13,948 nt of DNA from an uncultured Prevotella sp. (lineage in GTDB: Bacteria > Bacteroidota > Bacteroidia > Bacteroidales > Bacteroidaceae). Shown here one piece after another: positions 7,565 to 13,245 of this stretch. The stretch covers positions 1 to 13,948 of the forward strand of contig USJD01000085.1 of NCBI GenBank assembly GCA_900554835.1, read 5' to 3'. Position 1 is the first letter of the stretch. Each line of letters starts with the position of its first letter. The notes beneath the pieces were generated by a model, which searched no databases, was not told where the DNA came from, and saw only the letters and a program-made list of their open reading frames with translations. Both the position numbers and the translations under genes were made by a program.

Positions 7565-7601
7565 AAATCTGCGCAATTTGACCGGATAGGTCTCATCTGC
7601 G
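7565..7601 (-). repeat. Two separated inverted iterons inside the B-C spacer
   Basis: AAATCTGCG (7565-7573) and TCATCTGCG (7593-7601) are the reverse complements of the outer and middle iterons. In intact copies they are adjacent; here 19 unrelated bases separate them. This reads as a decayed or interrupted minus-strand copy that could compete with copy C for pairing with copy B. Confidence 0.5.
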
Positions 7602-7624
7602 GATAAATTAATGTGGAAGAAAGT

Positions 7625-7656
7625 AAAATCTGCGTCATCTGCGAAATCTGCGTGAC
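7625..7656 (-). repeat. Triple 9-base iteron, copy C (right arm of perfect inverted repeat)
   Basis: This is the exact reverse complement of copies A and B over 32 bases. It is the last copy before infC and marks the likely right edge of the cassette, 77 bases before the infC -33 element. Confidence 0.88.
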
Positions 7657-7720
7657 CTAAAACCGAATTCTACGGGTATTTTCTTCCTCAGCCATAAAAT
7701 ATAAGCCTAAAATTGAAAAT

Positions 7721-7774
7721 AAACGGCTGAAAATTTGGTGGTTTGCAAGAAAAATCGTAACTTTGCAGCCGTTT
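7721..7774. repeat. 9-base inverted repeat bracketing the infC promoter
   Basis: AAACGGCTG at 7721-7729 is the exact reverse complement of CAGCCGTTT at 7766-7774. The arms lie just upstream of the -33 element and immediately after the -7 element, roughly over the transcription start. It could be an operator or chance; perfect 9-base pairs at this spacing are expected a few times in a window of this size. Confidence 0.3.
7734..7765 (+). promoter_or_regulatory. Bacteroidota housekeeping promoter of infC-rpmI-rplT
   Basis: TTTG at 7734-7737, a 20-base spacer, then TAACTTTG at 7758-7765 exactly fit TTTG-N19-21-TAnnTTTG. The start site would be near 7771, giving a leader of about 30 bases. infC therefore need not depend on readthrough from thrS across the repeats. 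Confidence 0.75.
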
Positions 7775-7801
7775 AATCAAAAAAACAACGTAGAATAGTT
7801 A

Positions 7802-8488
7802 ATGAAAAATGACAAAATAAAAAATCAGTACCGCGTAAACGAACAAATACGCGTACGTGAAGTGAGAGTGGTAAGTGATGGCAAAGCAGAAGTGATGCCA
7901 ACACGTAAGGCTTTGGACTTGGCTCGCCAGGAAGGTGTTGATCTCGTGGAGATTTCTCCTAATGCACAACCTCCTGTTTGTCGAATAGTTGACTATTCTA
8001 AATTCCTTTATCAGCAGAAGAAGCATGCTAAGGAAATGAAGCAGAAGCAGGTAAAGGTGGAGACCAAGGAAATCAGATTCGGACCTCAGACTGATGAGCA
8101 TGATTATCAGTTTAAGCTCAAGCACGCTATGGAGTTCCTGAATGAAGGTAACAAGGTTCGTGCATACGTATTCTTCCGCGGTCGCAGTATCCTCTTCAAG
8201 GAGCAGGGTGAAGTTCTTCTTCTCCGTTTTGCTAACGACCTCGAGGAGTATGGTAAGGTGGAGCAGATGCCTAAATTGGAAGGTAAGAAGATGTTCCTCT
8301 ATATGAGTCCTAAGAAGGCTGGTGTTGCTAAGAAGAGTCAGCAGAAGCTGGATCGTGAAAAGCGTGAGGCTGAAGCTAAGGCTGCAGAACAGGCTGAAAG
8401 AGCTGCCAATGCTGAAAAAAACAGTTTGCTGGCTAATGCTAAGGGTGGTGATGCTTTGAAGCAGCTTGCAGCAGACAGTGAGGATTAA
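7802..8488 (+). CDS. infC: Translation initiation factor IF-3
   Basis: IF3 binds the 30S subunit, blocks premature 50S joining and checks start-codon/initiator-tRNA pairing. Of 228 residues, the N-domain spans about 10-75, with the family signature DLVEISPNAQPPVCRIVDYS, and the C-domain spans about 83-170, including KEIRFGPQTDEHDYQFKLKH and GRSILFKEQGEVLL. The first residues, MKND then NQYRVNEQIR, match Bacteroidota IF3, which supports the ATG at 7802; there is no sign of the rare AUU start used for autoregulation in E. coli. Residues 171-228 form a charged Lys/Ala/Glu tail absent from E. coli IF3 (about 180 residues); such tails are common in this phylum. It heads the infC-rpmI-rplT unit from its own promoter. 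Confidence 0.98.
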   Translation: MKNDKIKNQYRVNEQIRVREVRVVSDGKAEVMPTRKALDLARQEGVDLVEISPNAQPPVCRIVDYSKFLYQQKKHAKEMKQKQVKVETKEIRFGPQTDEHDYQFKLKHAMEFLNEGNKVRAYVFFRGRSILFKEQGEVLLLRFANDLEEYGKVEQMPKLEGKKMFLYMSPKKAGVAKKSQQKLDREKREAEAKAAEQAERAANAEKNSLLANAKGGDALKQLAADSED

Positions 8489-8503
8489 TCAATAAAAAAA
8501 AGA

Positions 8504-8536
8504 GATGCGTAACGCCGTGGTATATGCGTTGCCATC
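8504..8536 (+). promoter_or_regulatory. Candidate RNA hairpin in the infC-rpmI gap
   Basis: GATG (8504-8507) pairs with CATC (8533-8536) and AACG (8511-8514) with CGTT (8527-8530), leaving a small internal loop and a 12-base apical loop. It lies 35 bases before rpmI. In E. coli and Bacillus, L20 represses rpmI-rplT by binding leader RNA near this place; an equivalent role here is only a guess. It is not followed by a U-run, so it is not an intrinsic terminator. Confidence 0.25.
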
Positions 8537-8571
8537 CGTTAAATAAATAACAATTTAAATTAAAAGTAAAA

Positions 8572-8769
8572 ATGCCAAAAGTAAAGACTAATTCCGGCGC
8601 AAAGAAGAGATTCCGTTTCACCGGTACAGGTAAGATCAAGCGTCATCACGCTTATCACAGTCACATCTTGACTAAGAAGACAAAGAAGCAGAAGAGAAAT
8701 CTCCTTGGTGAGACTCTCGTAGATCGTTCTAACCTCAAGCAGGTTCGCGACTTGCTCTGCCTCCGTTAA
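8572..8769 (+). CDS. rpmI: 50S ribosomal protein L35
   Basis: The protein is a 65-residue, strongly basic component of the large ribosomal subunit. The sequence begins PKVKTNSGAKKRF, then FTGTGKIKRHHAYHSHILTK, and ends RSNLKQVRDLLCLR, the standard L35 pattern at the standard length. It lies 83 bases after infC and 39 before rplT in the conserved order. The gap before it contains an imperfect hairpin and AT-rich sequence but no promoter match, so it should be expressed from the infC promoter. Confidence 0.98.
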   Translation: MPKVKTNSGAKKRFRFTGTGKIKRHHAYHSHILTKKTKKQKRNLLGETLVDRSNLKQVRDLLCLR

Positions 8770-8808
8770 TTATTAACTTTTTAGTCGAACTTTTAAAGAA
8801 AAAAAATT

Positions 8809-9153
8809 ATGCCAAGATCAGTAAATCACGTTGCATCAAAAGCAAAGAGAACAAAAATCTTGAAGCTCACTAAGGGTTACTATGGAGCTCGCAAGAATGT
8901 ATGGACAGTAGCTAAGAACACTTGGGAGAAGGGTCTTACTTACGCTTATCGTGACCGTCGTAACAAGAAGCGCAATTTCCGCGCATTGTGGATCCAGCGT
9001 ATCAATGCTGCTGCTCGTTTGGAGAACATGAGCTATAGCCAGTTGATGGGTGCGCTTCACAAGGCAGGTATCGAGATCAACCGTAAGGTGCTCGCTGACC
9101 TCGCTGTTAACAACCCTGAGGCTTTCAAGGCTATTGTTGACAAGGTTAAGTAA
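8809..9153 (+). CDS. rplT: 50S ribosomal protein L20
   Basis: L20 binds 23S rRNA early in 50S assembly and in several bacteria represses its own operon. The 114-residue protein has the basic N-terminal arm (residues 1-60, with KILKLTKGYYGARKNVW and YAYRDRRNKKRNFRALWIQR) and the globular RNA-binding part containing INAAARLENMSYSQLMGAL. The MPRSVNHVASKAKR start is the Bacteroidota variant. It is the last gene of the translation cluster and is followed 29 bases later by an intrinsic terminator. Confidence 0.98.
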   Translation: MPRSVNHVASKAKRTKILKLTKGYYGARKNVWTVAKNTWEKGLTYAYRDRRNKKRNFRALWIQRINAAARLENMSYSQLMGALHKAGIEINRKVLADLAVNNPEAFKAIVDKVK

Positions 9154-9182
9154 TTCAAGACTTAGTCTGTGATTTAAAAAAT

Positions 9183-9225
9183 AAAGACTGTATTCCAGAT
9201 GATGGGGTACAGTCTTTTGCTTTTT
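9183..9225 (+). terminator. Intrinsic terminator after rplT
   Basis: A perfect 10-base stem, AAAGACTGTA (9183-9192) with TACAGTCTTT (9208-9217), encloses a 15-base loop and is followed by TGCTTTTT. It closes the thrS-to-rplT cluster. Confidence 0.85.
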
Positions 9226-9370
9226 AAGATTCCCTATTTCCCATCCTTTATCTCTTATTTTTATCTTCTGTTATATAAGCAACTACTAAGCTTTATCCGG
9301 AATTTCCTGTTTTTATCTTTGTTTATTTTGTTCTTATTTTGTTGTTTATCCTTAAATTTACTTAATCTAT

Positions 9371-9401
9371 TTTGTCGTTTGATAGATTTTATATAATTTT
9401 G
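9371..9401 (+). promoter_or_regulatory. Bacteroidota housekeeping promoter of the MORN-repeat gene
   Basis: TTTG at 9371-9374, a 19-base spacer, then TAATTTTG at 9394-9401 match the consensus exactly. The start site would be near 9407, about 18 bases before the ATG. The stretch 9226-9370 ahead of it is pyrimidine-rich and shows nothing else I can name. Confidence 0.75.
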
Positions 9402-9424
9402 GAGAATAATCAACACGCAAGCGT

Positions 9425-10543
9425 ATGAAATACAAGATAAACTTAATCTCATTTTTACTGATATCATTGCCTTTGTGCTCCTTTGCCCAGAAAATTTCAC
9501 TGGGTTCTTGTGTTACTCGTGACGGAGGACAATATAAAGGCGAAATGGTAGGCAATAAACCGAATGGGAAAGGTACTACCGTCTTTAAAAATGGTGATAC
9601 TTATGAAGGATCCTACGTGAAAGGTAAGAGAAATGGTTATGGTGTCTATACTTTTGCTGATGGTGAAAAATATGAAGGTCAGTGGATGGAAGATCAGCAG
9701 CATGGACGTGGAACTTACTATTTCCAGAATAATAATAAATATGTAGGTTTATGGTTCCGTGATTACCAGCATGGACATGGCATCATGTATTATTACAATA
9801 AGGATAAATACGATGGTGACTGGTATATGGACAAGCGACAGGGACGTGGTACCTATACTTACTCCAATGGAGCATACTACAAAGGTCAGTGGAAGAACGA
9901 CATGAAGAATGGACTGGGATTCTTTGACTGGGGGGATGGTACGACTTACGATGGCAACTGGGTGGATAACCAGCGCTCGGGTAAGGGTACCAACAAGTAT
10001 GCCGATGGCGATGTATATATCGGAGACTGGAAAGATGATATTCAGGACGGTAAAGGTATATACAAGTTTAAGAACGGTGATGTATATGAAGGCGACTATG
10101 TGCAGGGTGAGCGTACCGGTGAAGGTATCTTCAAGTCTGTGAATGGGGCGAAATATACCGGACAGTTCCGTGATGGTCTGCGAAACGGACAGGGTACTTT
10201 TATCTGGAAAAACGGGGATATCTACGTAGGTAATTGGAAAGATGACCTGCAGGATGGTAGAGGTAAACTGACCAAGAAATCGGGTGATATCTTTGAAGGT
10301 GAATTCCGGAAAGGTCAGGTTAATGGAGAGGTGATTATTCACTACGCCAATGGCAACCGTTTCAAGGGTGTTTATAGAAATGGTAAACGTGAGGGTGCCT
10401 GCATCGAGGAAACCAAGGAAGGTAAACGATTTGAAGGCACTTACCGTAACGACAGACGAGACGGCAAGTTCGTAGAGAAAGACAGAAACGGACAGGTGAC
10501 TGCTCGCGGAACCTACGAGAACGGTAAACGTTTTGAAGATTAA
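9425..10543 (+). CDS. Secreted protein made of 14 MORN repeats
   Basis: The 372-residue protein has a signal peptide (about 1-21, hydrophobic ISFLLISLPLCSFA, cleavage probably before QK), so it is exported; the Cys in LPLC is not in a good lipobox. From residue 34 to 355 it consists of 14 consecutive repeats of exactly 23 residues with no linkers, each of the form GxxYxGxWxxxxxxGxGxxxxxx, plus a 17-residue partial repeat at the end. Units 12-14 are the most diverged and lose the second Gly of the GxG. MORN repeats form elongated beta-hairpin sheets that act as protein or lipid binding scaffolds, and no catalytic domain is present. The DNA repeats at 69 bases but has diverged, so this is an old array. 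It has its own promoter and lies 64 bases before the YhcH-family gene. Its role is unknown. Confidence 0.9.
   Translation: MKYKINLISFLLISLPLCSFAQKISLGSCVTRDGGQYKGEMVGNKPNGKGTTVFKNGDTYEGSYVKGKRNGYGVYTFADGEKYEGQWMEDQQHGRGTYYFQNNNKYVGLWFRDYQHGHGIMYYYNKDKYDGDWYMDKRQGRGTYTYSNGAYYKGQWKNDMKNGLGFFDWGDGTTYDGNWVDNQRSGKGTNKYADGDVYIGDWKDDIQDGKGIYKFKNGDVYEGDYVQGERTGEGIFKSVNGAKYTGQFRDGLRNGQGTFIWKNGDIYVGNWKDDLQDGRGKLTKKSGDIFEGEFRKGQVNGEVIIHYANGNRFKGVYRNGKREGACIEETKEGKRFEGTYRNDRRDGKFVEKDRNGQVTARGTYENGKRFED
9524..10489 (+). repeat. 69-base coding tandem array (14 MORN units)
   Basis: Fourteen in-frame units of 69 bases encode the 23-residue MORN repeats. Units share GGTAAAGG-, GGTGATGT- and GAAGG-type cores but differ at many third positions, pointing to purifying selection on the protein rather than recent expansion. 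Confidence 0.85.
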
Positions 10544-10607
10544 TATGGAATTTCTTAAAGAGTTATCAATATTATTAAATAGAATTTGAATTTTAAACTT
10601 TTAAATC

Positions 10608-11051
10608 ATGATAGTTGACACATTAGAAAATTTGGAGAAATATGTTTCTCTGAATCCTCTCTTTGCAGAGGTAGTTAAGTTCTTGAAAGAGAACGATTTG
10701 AACGAATTGGAAGACGGCAAGCATTCCATCGTGGGTAATGACTTGTTTGTAAATATAACAACAGCTCATGGAAAAACTGTGGATGAAGCTGTATTTGAAA
10801 CTCACAAGAATATGCTTGATATTCAGATTCCTCTTGACAACGAAGAGACTTATGGTTATCTTCCTTTGGCTAAATTGCCTGAGGCAGAATATAATGCAGA
10901 AAAAGATGTAACCAAATATCCTGGTGCCGTGGCTTCTGCTTATGTAACCTGTCTGCCTGGTGAATTTGCTATTTTCGCTCCTCAGGATGGTCATCAGCCA
11001 TGCATCGGTACAGGCGATATCCACAAGGCTATCTTCAAAATCAAGGCATAA
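10608..11051 (+). CDS. YhcH/YjgK/YiaL (DUF386) family protein
   Basis: The 147-residue protein shows the family pattern: the putative metal-binding block FETHKNMLDIQI with Glu64, His66, Asp71 and Gln73, and a second block FAPQDGHQPCIG with Asp127 and His129, then KAIFKI near the end. Members (E. coli YhcH, YiaL, the EbgC beta-galactosidase subunit) are small cupin-like proteins linked to sugar metabolism, in some cases sialic acid, with reactions largely undefined. There is no signal peptide, so it should be cytoplasmic. No sugar transport or nan genes accompany it here; the nearest carbohydrate gene is the branching enzyme 81 bases downstream. The gap from the MORN gene has no exact promoter match, so cotranscription is possible. 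The family call is secure; the substrate is unknown. Confidence 0.9.
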   Translation: MIVDTLENLEKYVSLNPLFAEVVKFLKENDLNELEDGKHSIVGNDLFVNITTAHGKTVDEAVFETHKNMLDIQIPLDNEETYGYLPLAKLPEAEYNAEKDVTKYPGAVASAYVTCLPGEFAIFAPQDGHQPCIGTGDIHKAIFKIKA

Positions 11052-11080
11052 ACAGAAGATCAATCAAAGTTTAAGACGGA

Positions 11081-11099
11081 ATCTGTAAATCGCAGATTT
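11081..11099 (+). other. Weak inverted repeat between the YhcH-family gene and the branching enzyme gene
   Basis: AATCTG and CAGATT form a 6-base stem around a 7-base loop, followed by a mixed pyrimidine run. It may attenuate transcription weakly; it is too short to call a terminator with confidence. It contains a single CGCAGATTT, the iteron core seen near infC. Confidence 0.2.
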
Positions 11100-11132
11100 C
11101 TTTCTCTATAGCTAATCTAAAATCATGAGTAT

Positions 11133-13235
11133 ATGGCAACAAAGAAAGCAGAAAGCGGCAAGAAAACTGCTGCTAAAAAGGCAGTAAAAACTACTGCAAC
11201 TAAAAAAGCAGTGAAGACTCCTGCTGCTCCTAAACATATCGGTCTGGTGAAGAATGATTCCTATCTGGAACCTTATGAGGATGCAATTAAGGGCAGACAT
11301 GATCATGCTCTGTGGAAATTGAATCAACTGACCAAGAATGGTAAGCAGACCTTGAGTGATTTCGCCAATGGTTACGAGTATTTCGGTCTGCATAAAACTG
11401 ATCGTGGATGGGTGTTCCGTGAGTGGGCTCCTAATGCTACTGATATCTACCTGATAGGTGATTTCAATGACTGGAAAGAGTCGCCAAAGTATCGTGCTAA
11501 ACGTATTCAGGGTACCGGAAACTGGGAACTGAAACTCTCTGAGAAAGCAATGAAGCATGGTGATCTTTTCAAGATGAAAGTACACTGGGATGGTGGAGAA
11601 GGTGAGCGCATTCCTGCTTGGGCAAGAAGAGTGGTACAGGATGAAAAAACCAAGATTTTCTCTGCACAGGTTTGGAATCCGGAACCATACGTATGGAAGA
11701 AGAAAACTTTCAAGCCAAAGACGACTCCGCTGTTGATTTACGAATGCCACATCGGTATGGGACAAGATGCTGAGAAAGTTGGTACCTATACAGAGTTTAA
11801 GGAGAATGTACTGCCACGTATCATCAAGGATGGTTACAACTGTATCCAGATTATGGCTATTCAGGAGCATCCATACTATGGTTCATTCGGCTATCATGTA
11901 AGCAGTTTCTTTGCTGCCAGCAGCCGCTTTGGTACTCCTGAAGAACTGAAGGATCTCATTGATACTGCTCATCAGAAAGGTATCGCTGTGATTATGGACA
12001 TCGTTCATTCTCATGCTGTCAAGAATGAGGTGGAAGGTCTGGGTAACTTAGCTGGCGATCCTAACCAGTATTTCTATCCTGGCGACCGTCATGAGCATCC
12101 GGCTTGGGACAGTCTCTGCTTCGACTATGGCAAGGATGAAGTTATCCACTTCCTCCTGAGCAACTGCAAGTACTGGCTCAATGAGTTCCATTTTGATGGT
12201 TTCCGTTTCGACGGTGTTACATCCATGCTCTATTACAGTCATGGTTTGGGCGAGGCTTTCACCTGCTATGCTGATTACTTCAACGGACATGAGGATGACA
12301 ATGCCATCTGCTATCTGACTCTTGCCAACTGCCTGATTCATGAGGTAAACAAGAATGCAATCACCATCGCAGAGGAAGTGAGTGGTATGCCAGGATTGGC
12401 AGCCAAGTTTACCGATGGTGGATATGGTTTCGACTATCGCATGGCGATGAATATTCCTGATTTCTGGATTAAGACCATCAAGGAATTGCCAGATGAGGCA
12501 TGGAAGCCAAGCAGCATATTCTGGGAGGTAAAGAACCGCCGTAAGGATGAGAAGACCATCTCTTACTGTGAGAGTCATGACCAGGCACTCGTGGGCGACA
12601 AGACGATCATATTCCGACTGATAGATGCCGATATGTACTGGCATTTCAAGAAGGGAGATGAGAATGATATGGCACATCGCGGAATTGCTCTTCATAAAAT
12701 GATCAGACTGGTGACTGCTTCTACTATCAATGGTGGATATCTGAATTTTATGGGTAATGAGTTCGGTCATCCAGAGTGGATTGACTTCCCAAGAGAAGGA
12801 AACGGATGGAGTTACAAGTATGCCCGTCGTCAGTGGAACCTTGTAGATAATAAGGATTTGTGTTATCATTATCTGGGTGACTTCGATCGTGAAATGATCA
12901 ACGTTATCAAGAGTGAGAAGAATTTCAATAAGACTCCAGTTCAGGAAATCTGGCACAATGATGGTGACCAGGTGCTTGCCTTCATGAGAGGCGACCTGCT
13001 GTTTGTTTTCAACTTCTCACCTACCAAATCATTTACTGATTATGGCTTTCTGGTACCTACTGGTTCTTACAGCATCGTACTGGACAGTGATAATGTGGCA
13101 TTTGGTGGAAATGGTCTGAATGATGATACAATGACACATTTAACAAATTATGATGCGCTCTATGTAGAAGAACATAAAGAGTGGTTAAAACTCTATCTGC
13201 CAGCTCGTTCTGCGCTCGTATTAAAGAAAAACTGA
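11133..13235 (+). CDS. glgB: 1,4-alpha-glucan (glycogen) branching enzyme, GH13_8 type
   Basis: The enzyme cuts alpha-1,4 chains and rejoins them as alpha-1,6 branches in glycogen. After residue 34 the 700-residue protein resembles the eukaryotic/Bacteroidota type: CBM48 at about 78-180 (WVFREWAPNATDIYLIGDFN), a catalytic barrel at about 200-590, and a C-terminal beta domain from about 605. Conserved GH13 regions are visible: MDIVHSH (Asp289, His294), GFRFDGVTSM with nucleophile Asp360, AEEVSGMP with acid/base Glu414, and ESHDQALVGDK with Asp483, so it should be active. Unusually, the first 34 residues are a histone-H1-like tail with 11 Lys and 9 Ala, one acidic residue and two KKAVKT repeats. 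An ATG at 11125 is out of frame, supporting the start at 11133. It lies 81 bases after the YhcH-family gene and 10 before the next membrane gene. Confidence 0.95.
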   Translation: MATKKAESGKKTAAKKAVKTTATKKAVKTPAAPKHIGLVKNDSYLEPYEDAIKGRHDHALWKLNQLTKNGKQTLSDFANGYEYFGLHKTDRGWVFREWAPNATDIYLIGDFNDWKESPKYRAKRIQGTGNWELKLSEKAMKHGDLFKMKVHWDGGEGERIPAWARRVVQDEKTKIFSAQVWNPEPYVWKKKTFKPKTTPLLIYECHIGMGQDAEKVGTYTEFKENVLPRIIKDGYNCIQIMAIQEHPYYGSFGYHVSSFFAASSRFGTPEELKDLIDTAHQKGIAVIMDIVHSHAVKNEVEGLGNLAGDPNQYFYPGDRHEHPAWDSLCFDYGKDEVIHFLLSNCKYWLNEFHFDGFRFDGVTSMLYYSHGLGEAFTCYADYFNGHEDDNAICYLTLANCLIHEVNKNAITIAEEVSGMPGLAAKFTDGGYGFDYRMAMNIPDFWIKTIKELPDEAWKPSSIFWEVKNRRKDEKTISYCESHDQALVGDKTIIFRLIDADMYWHFKKGDENDMAHRGIALHKMIRLVTASTINGGYLNFMGNEFGHPEWIDFPREGNGWSYKYARRQWNLVDNKDLCYHYLGDFDREMINVIKSEKNFNKTPVQEIWHNDGDQVLAFMRGDLLFVFNFSPTKSFTDYGFLVPTGSYSIVLDSDNVAFGGNGLNDDTMTHLTNYDALYVEEHKEWLKLYLPARSALVLKKN

Positions 13236-13245
13236 AAGTAATTAT

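Larger units (their letters stand above)
6896..7660. mobile_element. Candidate cassette: GxxExxY nuclease gene with flanking CGCAGAT repeats
   Basis: The block begins right after the thrS stop and ends about 75 bases before the infC promoter. It holds one small gene and several copies, direct and inverted, of a CGCAGAT-based repeat on each side. The thrS-infC junction is ordinarily compact, and infC has its own promoter just outside the block, so an insertion is the simplest reading. No transposase, integrase or target-site duplication is visible, so mobility is inferred from architecture only. Confidence 0.4.
7425..7801. other. Repeat-rich intergenic region between the GxxExxY gene and infC
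   Basis: This 377-base gap contains no convincing gene. It holds a 14-mer shared with the thrS downstream region, two tandem 23-24-base units, copies B and C of the triple iteron in inverted orientation, decayed iterons between them, and then the infC promoter bracketed by a 9-base inverted repeat. Confidence 0.75.

Noticed and set aside
6919..7656. CRISPR array
   Set aside because: Repeats are few, irregularly spaced, in both orientations, and there are no uniform spacers or cas genes.
9199..9396. Small hydrophobic open frame after rplT
   Set aside because: It begins within the rplT terminator and its hydrophobicity comes from T-rich DNA; it also runs through the MORN gene promoter.
9749..10342. 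Open frame on the minus strand inside the MORN gene
   Set aside because: It is repetitive with the MORN array period and has no start signals; a shadow of the repeat coding.
10544..10607. Promoter for the YhcH-family gene
   Set aside because: The nearest candidate, around AGAATTTG, does not fit TAnnTTTG and has no -33 partner.
11091..11099. Isolated CGCAGATTT before glgB as another cassette copy
   Set aside because: A single 9-base match with none of the surrounding repeat sequence is compatible with chance.
12048..12956. 302-codon minus-strand frame inside glgB
   Set aside because: It is antisense to conserved catalytic regions and lacks any recognisable motif.
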